Source: Cellulomonas fimi (lineage in GTDB: Bacteria; Actinomycetota; Actinomycetes; Actinomycetales; Cellulomonadaceae). From it: a stretch of DNA of 64,000 nt. Each line of letters opens with the position of its first letter. Within the stretch, counting starts at the first letter, position 1. The notes under the pieces were generated by a model. That model searched no databases, was not told the DNA's origin, and saw nothing but the letters and a program-made list of their open reading frames with translations. A program made the position numbers and the translations under genes. Shown here piece by piece: positions 9,104 to 19,268 of this stretch. The stretch is taken from the NCBI RefSeq assembly GCF_028527925.1, contig NZ_JAPESW010000008.1, positions 62,001 through 126,000 on the forward strand, written 5' to 3'.

Positions 9104-11451
9104 GCGCACGTCCGGTGATCGGCGTGCGGACCGCGCGCGCCGCGACGGTCGACGTGGCGGTGCTGGTCGGCGCGCTCGCGCTCGTGCTCGTGCCCCTGCT
9201 GCCCGTCTACGGCGGCCTCGCGGCGCTGCCGGCGATCGTCGGTGGGCTGCTGCTGGGTGCGGGCGTCGCGCTGTGGGCCGCGGCGCGCCGCTGGTCGGCC
9301 GCGGTGACGGTCGCCGCCGTCACCGTGGCGTACCTCGTCGCCGGGGGACCGCTCGCCGCGCCGTCGACCACGGTCGCGGGCGTCGTGCCGACCGCGCGCA
9401 CGGCGGTCGAGCTCGCCCGCGGCGCCGCCGCGACCTGGAAGCAGGTCCTCACGCTCCAGCCGCCGGTGGGCACGAGCGGGTCGCTCCTGGTCGCGGCGTA
9501 CCTGCTCGCGCTCGTCGGGTCGGCGGCCGCGGTCACGCTCGCGCTGCGCGTGCGCGGGCCCGCGGCGGCGGCGCTCGCCGCCGTGGTGCCGCTCGTCGTC
9601 ATGGTCGCGGTGATCCTCCTCGGCACACGTGAGCCCGTCCCGCCGCCCGCGCTCACGGGCACCGTCGCCGTCCTCGCGCTCCTGCCGTGGGCGGCCGCGC
9701 GCACCGGGCTGCTGCGTCCGCGGCGGGTCGTCGCGCTGGGCTCGCTGGTCGCTGTCGCGGTCGCGGCCGGCGTGGTCGGCGCGCCCGCCGTCGTCGGCGA
9801 CACCCCGCGGTACGTCGTGCGCGACGAGATCGTGCCCCCGTTCGACCCGCGCGACTACCCGAGCCCGCTGTCCGCGTTCCGGCACTTCGTCAAGCTCGGC
9901 GAGGACACGACGCTGCTGACCGTCGAGGGCCTGCCGGACGGTGCGCGCGTGCGGCTCGCGACGATGGACCGCTACGACGGCGTCGTGTGGAACGTCTCGG
10001 GCGACGGCTCGGCCGACGCGTCGGGGGAGTTCCGCCGGGTCGGGGACGTGCTGGAGCCCTCGGTCGAGGGCGACCGTGCCCGCGTGAAGGTCGAGGTCGG
10101 CGCGCTCACGGGCGTCTGGCTGCCGACCGTCGGGATGGCGACGTCGTTCGACCTCGGGGCCTCGTCGGGTGCGCTGCGGTACAACGACGCGACCGGTGCG
10201 GCGGTGCTGGTCGGCGGCGTGCGCCAGGGCATGACGTACGACGTCGACGTCGTCGTGCCGCCCGTGCCGGAGACGACCGAGATCGGCTCGGCCCCCGCTG
10301 CCGCCGTGACGCTGCCCGAGGTGGCCGGCCAGCCGGACGTCGTCGCCGTCACCGCGCCCGACGTCGCGCGCGACGCGGGCGACCCGGTGGAGGTCGCGAG
10401 CGCGCTCACCCAGTGGCTCTCGGAGAAGGGCTACTTCAGCCACGGCGTGGCACCCGAGGACTACCCGTCGCTCTCGGGGCACGGCGCCTACCGGATGACG
10501 ACCCTGCTCGGCGGCGACCTCATGGTGGGCGACGGCGAGCAGTACGCGGCCGCGCTCGCGCTGCTCGCGCGCGAGATGGGCCTGCCCGCGCGCGTCGTGC
10601 TCGGCTTCGAGCCCGAGCCGTCGGGCGGCGCGCCGGTCGAGCTCACGGGCGACGACATCCGCGCGTGGGTCGAGATCGCGTTCACCGGCTACGGCTGGGT
10701 GCCGTTCGACCCGACGCCCCCGCCCACGCAGACGCCGCAGGAGGACCAGCAGCAGGCGCCCACGCAGCCCGACCCGCAGGTCGTCCAGCCGCCCCCGCCG
10801 CCGCCGGACGCCGTGACGCCTCCCGACGAGGACACCGAGCAGCCGACGACCGACGACCCGCAGGACGACGCGGACGCCAACGCCGTGTGGCGGCTCGTCG
10901 CGCGGATCGCCGCGATCGCGTCGATCCCGGTCGTGCTCCTCCTGCTGCCGTTCGTCGTCGTCGGGGCGCTCAAGGCCCGGCGCCGTCGTCGGCGGCGTCG
11001 CCGCCCCGACACCGTGGGGCGCGTCGCCGGAGGCTGGGAGGAGGTCGTCGACCACGCACGCGACCTGCGCCGGCCCGTCCCGGACCTCGCCACCCGGCGG
11101 GAGGGGGCACGCGCGCTCGCGGACGCGTTCGCGGGCACGCCGGGCCGGCAGGCCGCCGCGGTCGCCGCGTCGGTCCACGAGCTCGCGGGGCACGCCGACC
11201 GTGCGGTGTTCGCCGCCGCCCGGCCGTCGGAAGCCGACGCGGCCGCGTACTGGCAGCGCGTCGAGGCTGCCGTCGCTGCCATGACCCGTACCGTGAGCTG
11301 GCGGCGGCGCGTGCGCGCCCGCCTGTCGACGGCGTCGTTGCGTGCCGGCCGACGGCGAGCGCGAGCCGCCGGTGCGGCGGCGGGCTCGGGTCCGCCCGGC
11401 CGTCGCGGCCGGCGGGGCTCGGGGGCGGCGCCGACGCCTCGCGGGACCTGA
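9100..11451 (+). CDS. TgpA-type transglutaminase-fold membrane protein with degenerate triad
   Basis: 783 residues. About seven N-terminal membrane segments (to about residue 235), an extracellular transglutaminase-like domain (about 400-540), a proline/glutamine-rich stretch, one more membrane helix (about 600-625) and a basic cytoplasmic tail. In the transglutaminase core the position of the usual catalytic Cys is Glu480 (GDGEQYA) and of the usual His is Arg521 (RAWVE); only Asp537 (DPTP) remains. The fold is recognisable but cysteine-protease or crosslinking activity is not expected. It overlaps the DUF58 gene by GTGA. A binding or scaffold role in the MoxR-linked complex is inference. Confidence 0.88.
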   Translation: MSARPVIGVRTARAATVDVAVLVGALALVLVPLLPVYGGLAALPAIVGGLLLGAGVALWAAARRWSAAVTVAAVTVAYLVAGGPLAAPSTTVAGVVPTARTAVELARGAAATWKQVLTLQPPVGTSGSLLVAAYLLALVGSAAAVTLALRVRGPAAAALAAVVPLVVMVAVILLGTREPVPPPALTGTVAVLALLPWAAARTGLLRPRRVVALGSLVAVAVAAGVVGAPAVVGDTPRYVVRDEIVPPFDPRDYPSPLSAFRHFVKLGEDTTLLTVEGLPDGARVRLATMDRYDGVVWNVSGDGSADASGEFRRVGDVLEPSVEGDRARVKVEVGALTGVWLPTVGMATSFDLGASSGALRYNDATGAAVLVGGVRQGMTYDVDVVVPPVPETTEIGSAPAAAVTLPEVAGQPDVVAVTAPDVARDAGDPVEVASALTQWLSEKGYFSHGVAPEDYPSLSGHGAYRMTTLLGGDLMVGDGEQYAAALALLAREMGLPARVVLGFEPEPSGGAPVELTGDDIRAWVEIAFTGYGWVPFDPTPPPTQTPQEDQQQAPTQPDPQVVQPPPPPPDAVTPPDEDTEQPTTDDPQDDADANAVWRLVARIAAIASIPVVLLLLPFVVVGALKARRRRRRRRRPDTVGRVAGGWEEVVDHARDLRRPVPDLATRREGARALADAFAGTPGRQAAAVAASVHELAGHADRAVFAAARPSEADAAAYWQRVEAAVAAMTRTVSWRRRVRARLSTASLRAGRRRARAAGAAAGSGPPGRRGRRGSGAAPTPRGT

Positions 11452-11533
11452 CCGCAGCCGCGGCGCCCCGCCGCACGACCTGAGCCACCCGTCACCGCAC
11501 CACCGCTCGACCGTCCGACCCGAGGAAGTCCAC

Positions 11534-12769
11534 GTGCAGCCCGTCGCCCCGCTCCACCCGCCGTTCCGGTCGGCGATGCCCGCCGACGAGCCGCCCGCGG
11601 GCCTCGGTCGCCGCTTCCTCGCCGGCGCGATCGACGCCGCCGCCGCGGTGGCGCTCGGCGGCTGGCTCGTCCTGCCGTGGTGGCTCGCCACGGCCCGTGC
11701 GGCGGCGACGGGCGAGCAGCCGCCGGCCGCGGGTGCGGGAGTCGCGGTCGGTCTCGCGGTGATGCTGATCGTCGCGGCCGCGCAGTGGGTGCTGCACGGG
11801 CGAACGGGCGCGACGCTCGGCCGCTTCGCGCTCGGGATCCGCACGCTCGACGTCGAGACGCGACGGCCCATCGGCGTCGGCCGGGTGCTCGTCCGCGGCC
11901 TGGTGGTGGCGGCGGGTGCGCTCGTCCTCGGTGTCGGCCAGGTCGTCGTGCTGCTGTCCCCGCTGCTCGACCGGACGGGTCGCCGCCGTGGGTGGCACGA
12001 CCTCGTCGCGCGCGACGAGGTCCTCGTCGTCCGGGGCACCTCGCCGGCGGGGCCTCGCGGTGCCCACGCGTGGGACGCCGCCGAGCCGGGCCCCGTGCGT
12101 CGTGAGGTGCCCGCCGGTCCGGCGGAGCCGGCGACGGTGACCTCGCCCGTGCGGGTCCCGCGGTGGGCGGCCGCCCAGACCGGCGGGACCGAGCAGCTCG
12201 CCGAGTGGTTCGACGACGCGCCCTCGCTCGTCCTGGCCCCCGTGACGCCGGCGCGCAGCGGCCCGGACCTCGACACCCGCGCGCTCCCGATCGTGCGCGC
12301 CGCGGCGGCCGCACCGACGGCCCCGCCCGTGCCGGCGACCGGCCTGGACCCGGAGCTCGAGCTGACCCGACCGGCGCCGCGCCGCCCCGACGTGCGCGTG
12401 GCTCCCGCGCGCACGCGCCCCGTGCCGACGGCTGCGGAGTTCGAGCTCAGCGACGGCCGGCGTCTGACGGTCGAGCGCACCGCGCTCGTGGGCCGCAACC
12501 CCGCGACGGTCGCCGACGTCCAGCTCGTCCGCGTGGTCGACCCGGCCCGCTCGGTGTCGAAGACGCACCTCCAGGTCGGCGTCGAGCCGGGTGGCGTGTG
12601 GGTGGCCGACCGCGGCTCGACCAACGGCACCGTCGTGACCCTGCCCGGGGGCGGCCAGGTGGTGTGCCAGGTCGACCACCAGGTGCGGCTCCGCGTCGGG
12701 GCGACGGTCGTGTTCGGCGACTGCTGGATGCGTCTGGTCCGGGCGCCGGAGTCGGCGGGCGTGTCCTAG
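11534..12769 (+). CDS. RDD membrane domain - FHA domain fusion protein
   Basis: 411 residues starting at GTG 11534, chosen because GAGGAAG lies six bases upstream; the frame is open further upstream but that part is not protein-like. Residues about 20-150 form an RDD membrane domain with paired hydrophobic helices (GRRFLAGAIDAAAAVAL). A charged, proline-rich linker leads to a C-terminal FHA domain with GRNP at 320-323, SVSKTH at 340-345 and STNGT at 362-366, the canonical phosphothreonine-binding residues. Linked to a receptor kinase, it is a likely reader of kinase phosphorylation at the membrane. Its TAG stop forms part of the next gene's -10 element. Confidence 0.9.
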   Translation: MQPVAPLHPPFRSAMPADEPPAGLGRRFLAGAIDAAAAVALGGWLVLPWWLATARAAATGEQPPAAGAGVAVGLAVMLIVAAAQWVLHGRTGATLGRFALGIRTLDVETRRPIGVGRVLVRGLVVAAGALVLGVGQVVVLLSPLLDRTGRRRGWHDLVARDEVLVVRGTSPAGPRGAHAWDAAEPGPVRREVPAGPAEPATVTSPVRVPRWAAAQTGGTEQLAEWFDDAPSLVLAPVTPARSGPDLDTRALPIVRAAAAAPTAPPVPATGLDPELELTRPAPRRPDVRVAPARTRPVPTAAEFELSDGRRLTVERTALVGRNPATVADVQLVRVVDPARSVSKTHLQVGVEPGGVWVADRGSTNGTVVTLPGGGQVVCQVDHQVRLRVGATVVFGDCWMRLVRAPESAGVS

Positions 12770-12772
12770 AGT
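12767..12772 (+). promoter_or_regulatory. -10 element TAGAGT, leaderless promoter
   Basis: TAGAGT ends seven bases before the ATG at 12780. Its TAG is at the same time the stop codon of the RDD-FHA gene. No convincing -35 is visible. Confidence 0.6.
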
Positions 12773-12779
12773 CGGCCTC

Positions 12780-14240
12780 ATGGCCGGGAGGCGATCGGCT
12801 GCGCGGATGCAGCTCGTCGAGGTGGACGAGTCGCCTGCGCCGCAGACCCGCCCGGAGCACCCCGACAACCCCGCGAGCGCGCTGGCCGCGCCCTCGGCCG
12901 AGCCCACCGTGCGAACCCCGTTCACCCGGGTGGCGCGGCGGTGGTGGCCGGTCGCCGCGGTCGTCGTCGTGGCGGTCGTCGTGACGGTCGGCGCCGCCGT
13001 CGCGCGGGACCGCGCGTTCGTCGAGCGCATCGCGGCCGTCCCGGGGCTCGTCCGGCCGCTCGACGGTGAGCCGGCGATCCGCTGGAGCGCGCCGGCCGCA
13101 CCGCACCGGGGCGCCGTGGTGGCGGCGGACGGGGCGCTCGTGCTGGTGTCGGCCCAGGACGGGCGTTGGCTCGTGACTGCGCACGCCGCCGACGACGGCA
13201 GGTCGCTGTGGACGCGGGACCTGGCCCCGGTGCAGCGCTCCGGGTTCGAGAGCAGCCTCGTCGCGTGCCCGTCGCGCGGGGAGGACGTGGGCTCGCTCGT
13301 GGTGTGCCTCGTGACGGAGCCCCGCGTCGTGTACTCGGACGACGCGTCGATCGACGAGCCGGCGCACACCCGGGTCGTCACGCTGGACGCCGCGTCGGGC
13401 GAGGAGCTGGGTGCGTGGGAGGTCGACGACGCGCTCGTCGAGGCCGGCCGCGTCGGTGACGACCTGGTCCTCGTGACGCTCGACGACGCGGGGCACGCGG
13501 TGGCCGAGAGGCGCGCGGTGGTCGGGGGCGGGGCGCGCTGGAGCTACACGACCCCGGACGTGCTGGAGTCGATCACGCTCAGCCGGGTCGCCGGCGCGAA
13601 GGTCGCGCGCGACGTCGTGGTGGTGGAGGGCGTCGTCACGACCGTGCTCGACGCGGACGACGGTGCGGTCCTGACCGCGGGTGCGCCCTACCGGAACCTG
13701 CAGGTGGCCGCGCTCCGGGACGGCTTCGCGACGTGGGCGACGGTCGGCGGCGGCCAGGTGCACGACGCCGACGGGTCGCAACGGTTCGAGGTCGACGGTC
13801 TCCCGGTGCCGTTCTCGCTCGACGACGGGACGGCGCCGGACGTGCTCGTCGTGGACGACGGGTCGCGCCTGCGGGGCGTGGACGCGGCGACGGGACGCGT
13901 GCGGTGGTCGACGGAGACGATGCTCGACGTGCGCGCGCGTGTGTCGGAGCGGCTGCTCGTGTCGGGCCTGAGCCGGTTCGGGGTGGTGGACGCAGCGGAC
14001 GGACGCGTGCGCTGGGTGTCCGACGCGGGCGACCCGATGCCGTGGGCGCCGCTGACGGACGGCGCGCTCGTGCTCGCGCCGGGCCTGTCGCCGGGCGGGT
14101 CGGCGCAGCTGGTGGGGCTCGGCCTCGACGACGGCGTGCGCTACTGGGCGTTGGACCTGCCGGGCCGCGTGCAGCGGGTCGACGGCGTCGGCGGCGTGCT
14201 CGTGGCGCGCACCGCGGACCAGGCGCTGGTCCTCGGCTGA
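12780..14240 (+). CDS. Membrane-anchored PQQ-like beta-propeller protein (first paralogue)
   Basis: 486 residues. Cytoplasmic N-terminus of about 55 residues, one membrane segment (about 56-77) and an extracellular region made of repeated strands of the type LDAASGEELGAW and VDAADGRVRW, the Trp/Gly pattern of PQQ-like (YVTN/quinoprotein-type) propellers. No enzymatic residues are evident, so this is probably a binding or scaffolding propeller rather than a dehydrogenase. It follows the RDD-FHA gene by 10 bases and has its own apparent leaderless promoter. The next gene is a paralogue of similar length and layout. Confidence 0.82.
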   Translation: MAGRRSAARMQLVEVDESPAPQTRPEHPDNPASALAAPSAEPTVRTPFTRVARRWWPVAAVVVVAVVVTVGAAVARDRAFVERIAAVPGLVRPLDGEPAIRWSAPAAPHRGAVVAADGALVLVSAQDGRWLVTAHAADDGRSLWTRDLAPVQRSGFESSLVACPSRGEDVGSLVVCLVTEPRVVYSDDASIDEPAHTRVVTLDAASGEELGAWEVDDALVEAGRVGDDLVLVTLDDAGHAVAERRAVVGGGARWSYTTPDVLESITLSRVAGAKVARDVVVVEGVVTTVLDADDGAVLTAGAPYRNLQVAALRDGFATWATVGGGQVHDADGSQRFEVDGLPVPFSLDDGTAPDVLVVDDGSRLRGVDAATGRVRWSTETMLDVRARVSERLLVSGLSRFGVVDAADGRVRWVSDAGDPMPWAPLTDGALVLAPGLSPGGSAQLVGLGLDDGVRYWALDLPGRVQRVDGVGGVLVARTADQALVLG

Positions 14241-14291
14241 CCCGGGGCCCCGGCCGGCACCGGCACCTCCCCGGTGGCACGGGGGCGGGGT

Positions 14292-14297
14292 TACCGT
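14292..14297 (+). promoter_or_regulatory. -10 element TACCGT, leaderless promoter
   Basis: TACCGT ends six bases before the ATG at 14304, the spacing expected when transcription begins at the start codon. There is no Shine-Dalgarno sequence. Confidence 0.5.
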
Positions 14298-14303
14298 GAG
14301 CGC

Positions 14304-15806
14304 ATGGGGGCGGCCGGGCCCAGCCCTGCGCTGCAGCGCGTCCCTCTCGACGAGGTCGACGAGGCCGACGCCGGGGCGGACGCGCGCCCGCCGTCGGCGT
14401 TCCAGCGCGCGTCCCGGCTCGCCGGAGCCTGGTCCGGCTGGCGCGCCCGCAGCCCGTGGCGGGCGGTCGGGGTGTTGCTCGGCTCGCTCGGCCTGGCGAT
14501 CACGCTCGCGGTGGGCACGCCCAGCCTGGTGACCGCGCACGAGCGCAGCACGGTCCTGCGGCCGGGGGCGTTCGACGGCGCCATCCGGACGACGACGGCC
14601 CCCGCGGTCCGGTGGACGGTGCGCGTGGACGACCGGGTGCCGCCGCTGCTCGTCGGTGACACGGTCGTCGTGGCGACGGGACCCGGTCCCGACGACCGGT
14701 CGCTCGCGGGCCTCGACGTGGTGACGGGTGCGCTGCGCTGGCAGCAGCCGCTCGGGGTCGACCCGCGACCCGCGGAGGTGCGGTGCCTCGAGGTCGACGC
14801 GCGGGTCGCGTGCACGCTCGGCCCGGACCAGGTGGACGAGCGCGTCGCGACGCGGTCGGGCCTCCCGCCCGCGCAGGACGCGGCCGCGCTGGTGCTGCTC
14901 GACCCCGCGACCGGCGAGGTGCTGCGGCGCGCGCCGACGCCGGGTCGGGTCGTCTCCCTCGCGACGCACGACGCGCTCGCGGGCGACGTCGTGCTCGCGG
15001 CGATCGCCGACGGCGTCCTGACGATCCGCCGCCTCGACCCGGCGACGGGTGCGGCGCGCTGGGTCGCGACTCGGCCGTCGACGTTCCCGGCGGCCTCGAC
15101 CTCGCGCGTCCACCTCTCCGTCGGCGGCGGGCTCGTGGTCGCCACGGCGGAGGGCAGCACGCTCGTGGTGCACGTCGACGACGGTGCGGTCGTGCCGCCC
15201 CCGGTGGACGCGGCCGGCACGGACGAGACGGCGCTGCTGTCCGACGGGACGCTGGTCCGGACGCGCTACCGCGTGCACGCCGTCGGCGTGGACGTCGTCT
15301 CGGAGCTGTCGCGCGGCGACGCCGAGCCGTGGCTGACGACGCGCGGCGTGCCGGTGGAGCCGATGGTCAGCGACGGCTCGTCGTCGCTCGTCTTCACGTC
15401 GAGCGTGCTCGCGGGCGGCCCCATGGGTGGCCGTGTGCGCGCGTACGCCCCGGGGCGCGCGGACCCGGCGTGGCACGCGCTGACCCCGGCACGCGAGATC
15501 GCGGTCGACGCGGGCGGTCGCGTGGTGCTGCGGGCGGCGGGTGCACTCGTGGGGCTGGACGTGGCGACGGGCCGGACGGTGTGGCGGCGCACGTTCGGGC
15601 TCGGCATGGGGCCCGTGTTCTCGGACGGCCGCCTCGTCGTCGTCCAGCGCACCGCGCCCGGCGACGGCTCGTCGCTCGTCGCGCTCGACCTGCGCTCGGG
15701 CGCGCCGGAGTGGGTCGCGCCGCTGCCGGCGGGGGCCCGGACCGTCGTGCAGCTCGGGGCGCACCTGTACGTCGTGTCGGACGACGCCCTCACGGCGCTG
15801 CGCTGA
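14304..15806 (+). CDS. Membrane-anchored PQQ-like beta-propeller protein (second paralogue)
   Basis: 500 residues from ATG 14304, selected because of the -10 element just upstream; the open frame begins 30 bases earlier with a poor N-terminus. Layout matches the previous gene: an N-terminal acidic LDEVDEADAG segment (compare LVEVDE in its neighbour), a membrane helix at about 50-72 and an extracellular propeller with blades such as LDVVTGALRWQ and LDVATGRTVWR. The two genes look like a tandem duplication. Function is unknown; position at the end of the kinase-FHA-MoxR cluster suggests a cell-envelope role. Confidence 0.82.
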   Translation: MGAAGPSPALQRVPLDEVDEADAGADARPPSAFQRASRLAGAWSGWRARSPWRAVGVLLGSLGLAITLAVGTPSLVTAHERSTVLRPGAFDGAIRTTTAPAVRWTVRVDDRVPPLLVGDTVVVATGPGPDDRSLAGLDVVTGALRWQQPLGVDPRPAEVRCLEVDARVACTLGPDQVDERVATRSGLPPAQDAAALVLLDPATGEVLRRAPTPGRVVSLATHDALAGDVVLAAIADGVLTIRRLDPATGAARWVATRPSTFPAASTSRVHLSVGGGLVVATAEGSTLVVHVDDGAVVPPPVDAAGTDETALLSDGTLVRTRYRVHAVGVDVVSELSRGDAEPWLTTRGVPVEPMVSDGSSSLVFTSSVLAGGPMGGRVRAYAPGRADPAWHALTPAREIAVDAGGRVVLRAAGALVGLDVATGRTVWRRTFGLGMGPVFSDGRLVVVQRTAPGDGSSLVALDLRSGAPEWVAPLPAGARTVVQLGAHLYVVSDDALTALR

Positions 15807-15828
15807 GCCGTCCGTGCGCCGGCCGCGT

Positions 15829-15859
15829 TTGCCGGGCGCCGGGGCCGTGGGGGTAGTGT
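15829..15859 (+). promoter_or_regulatory. Promoter of the leuA leader transcript
   Basis: A -10 hexamer TAGTGT at 15854-15859 ends six bases before the GTG of the leader peptide, and a weaker -35 candidate TTGCCG lies at 15829-15834 (19-base spacer). The transcript would begin at or next to the leader GTG. Confidence 0.5.
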
Positions 15860-15865
15860 GACGAC

Positions 15866-15894
15866 GTGCTCGCACGCACCCTCCTCCTTCGTCG

Positions 15895-15913
<19 letters not shown>
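15866..15913 (+). CDS. leuL: leuA leader peptide (attenuation peptide)
   Basis: A 15-codon reading frame, MLARTLLLRRRGEAL, begins at GTG 15866, six bases after a -10 element, and ends at TAG 15911. Five of its 15 codons after or including the second position are leucine, with three in a row (CTC CTC CTT, 15881-15889). Its 3' half forms the left arm of a strong hairpin. Short leucine-rich leader peptides ahead of leuA are known in actinobacteria as sensors of leucyl-tRNA charging by ribosome stalling; this frame fits that class in position, length and content. It is too short for ordinary gene finding. Translation is inferred, not shown. Confidence 0.72.
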
Positions 15914-17734
<1,821 letters not shown>

Positions 17735-17759
17735 TCCGCGCCGTCCCGCAGCACGTGCA

Positions 17760-17792
17760 GCAGGGCCGTCCGGCGCGTCCGGGCGGCCCTGC
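17760..17792 (+). terminator. Putative terminator after leuA
   Basis: GCAGGGCCG (17760-17768) pairs with CGGCCCTGC (17784-17792), extended inward by three further pairs including one G-T. No T-run follows, as is common in high-GC actinobacteria. Confidence 0.6.
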
Positions 17793-17816
17793 GCGCATCG
17801 TGTCGGACCCGCGGGG

Positions 17817-17822
17817 GAGAAT
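17817..17822 (+). promoter_or_regulatory. -10 element GAGAAT, leaderless promoter of recO
   Basis: GAGAAT ends six bases before GTG 17829; the same hexamer serves znuA. Confidence 0.5.
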
Positions 17823-17828
17823 GACCCG

Positions 17829-18560
17829 GTGAGCCTCTACCGCGACGAGGCGATCGTGCTGCGCACCCACAAGCTCGGTGAGGCCGACCGCATCGTGACC
17901 CTGCTGACGCGCAGCCACGGCAAGGTGCGCGCCGTCGGCAAGGGCGTGCGCCGCACGTCGTCGCGCTTCGGCTCGCGGCTCGAGCCGTTCATGCACGTCG
18001 ACGTGCAGCTCTCCACGGGCCGCTCGCTCGACATCGTCACGCAGGCCGAGACGCTCGGTGCCTACGGCCGGCCGGTGTGCGAGGACTACGCGCTCTACAC
18101 CGCCGGGACGGTCATGCTCGAGACTGCCGAGCGGCTCGTCGAGGCCGAGCACGAGCCCGCGCTCCAGCAGTACTGGCTGCTCGTCGGCGCGGTCCGCGCG
18201 CTCGCGACCCGTGAGCACGCCCCCGGTCTGGTGCTCGACTCCTACCTGCTGCGTGCGCTCGCGGTCGCGGGGTGGGCGCCGTCGTTCACCGACTGCGCGC
18301 GCTGCGGCGACCCCGGCCCGCACCACGCGTTCGCGGTCGCGTCCGGCGGGGCGGTGTGCGGCGCGTGCCGCCCGCCCGGCGCCGCCGCGCCCGCACCCGA
18401 GACGTTCGCGCTGCTCGCCGCGCTGCTCGCGGGGGACTGGTCGGTCGCCGACGCGAGCGCCGAGCGGCACCGCGGCGAGGGCAACGGGCTCGTCGCCGCG
18501 TTCTGCCAGTTCCACCTGGAGCGCCAGCTCCGCTCCCTGCCCCTCGTGGAACGGGTCTGA
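17829..18560 (+). CDS. recO: DNA repair protein RecO
   Basis: 243 residues, usual length. RecO loads RecA on SSB-coated single-stranded DNA together with RecR in the RecFOR recombination pathway. An N-terminal OB fold begins [20 protein letters not shown], and the C-terminal helical domain holds a four-cysteine zinc site at C156, C159, C177 and C180. GTG 17829 was chosen because it begins the conserved N-terminus and lies six bases after a -10 element. recO followed by uppS is the standard actinobacterial order; here a minus-strand gene separates them. Confidence 0.95.
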   Translation: MSLYRDEAIVLRTHKLGEADRIVTLLTRSHGKVRAVGKGVRRTSSRFGSRLEPFMHVDVQLSTGRSLDIVTQAETLGAYGRPVCEDYALYTAGTVMLETAERLVEAEHEPALQQYWLLVGAVRALATREHAPGLVLDSYLLRALAVAGWAPSFTDCARCGDPGPHHAFAVASGGAVCGACRPPGAAAPAPETFALLAALLAGDWSVADASAERHRGEGNGLVAAFCQFHLERQLRSLPLVERV

Positions 18561-18582
18561 CCGCCGGGACGCCTCGCGCTCG

Positions 18583-19155
18583 CTAGGGCGCCCGATCGCG
18601 GCCGAGCCACGTGCGCGCCCGCCGGCGGCTGACGAGCGTCCCGTCCGGCGCGAACGTCTCGCGGAACCCACTGATCGTGGTCCCGACGCATCCCGGCGCG
18701 CTGAGGTCGCACCGGATCCATCGGTCGCCGTGCTTCTGCGGCCTGACCACCGCGCCGCCCGGGAGTCCCACGGCCACCTCGCCGGGCTCGTCCCCGCCGA
18801 CCAGGACCGCGCACTGCTCCGGTACGGGCCACTCGTCGCGGGCGTCGTCGTCGGAGTAGACGCATTCCAGGTTCGACAGGTATCCGTCCTGGTCGACGAA
18901 GCAGATGACGGTGCGTGGGGTGCCGTCGGTCCGTCCGACCTCCAGCAGGTCGACGGGCAGCATCGACCGGCCCGGCGGTGCGGGCGGGGCGCTTGCCCTG
19001 TCGACGTGCGGCGTGATCGACGGGCAGCCGCACGTGCAGTTCGGCTCCACGCCCGTGATGTGCTCGACCTGGCGGCGCAGCTCCGCGGCGCGCGGGAAGT
19101 CGATGGACAGCAGGCGATCGAGCACCCGCAGCTCGACGTCGGAAAGAGTACGCAC
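18583..19155 (-). CDS. Conserved actinobacterial protein of unknown function with CxCGCP motif
   Basis: About 190 residues from GTG 19155, where similarity to a small actinobacterial family (starting [16 protein letters not shown]) appears to begin; the frame remains open to GTG 19209, so 5' extension by up to 18 residues is possible. Visible features are the helical LSxxELRVLxxLLSxDFP segment, a NCTCGCPSI cysteine cluster, a mid-region [14 protein letters not shown] typical of the family, and a C-terminal extension ([14 protein letters not shown]) that family members I recall lack. No signal peptide or membrane segment. It lies between recO and uppS on the opposite strand and diverges from uppS. 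No function is assigned. Confidence 0.72.
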   Translation of the reverse strand: MRTLSDVELRVLDRLLSIDFPRAAELRRQVEHITGVEPNCTCGCPSITPHVDRASAPPAPPGRSMLPVDLLEVGRTDGTPRTVICFVDQDGYLSNLECVYSDDDARDEWPVPEQCAVLVGGDEPGEVAVGLPGGAVVRPQKHGDRWIRCDLSAPGCVGTTISGFRETFAPDGTLVSRRRARTWLGRDRAP

Positions 19156-19256
19156 GCCTGAGCGTCCCACGACGCGCCGGCGTCCCCGAGGTGTCGGAAC
19201 GGTGGTCACCTGGTCGGAGGCCGGTCACGCCGGACCACGTCGGCCCGCCCGCCGGG

Positions 19257-19262
19257 CAGAAT
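19257..19262 (+). promoter_or_regulatory. -10 element CAGAAT, leaderless promoter of uppS
   Basis: CAGAAT ends six bases before GTG 19269, the same arrangement as recO. Confidence 0.5.
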
Positions 19263-19268
19263 GTGCGG

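Noticed and set aside
8671-12630. A 1,319-codon minus-strand frame opposite DUF58, transglutaminase and FHA genes
   Set aside because: Ser/Thr/Arg low-complexity translation with no domain; it is the antisense of well-defined genes.
12780-15806. Quinoprotein dehydrogenases
   Set aside because: The blades lack recognisable PQQ and calcium ligands; only the propeller scaffold pattern is present.
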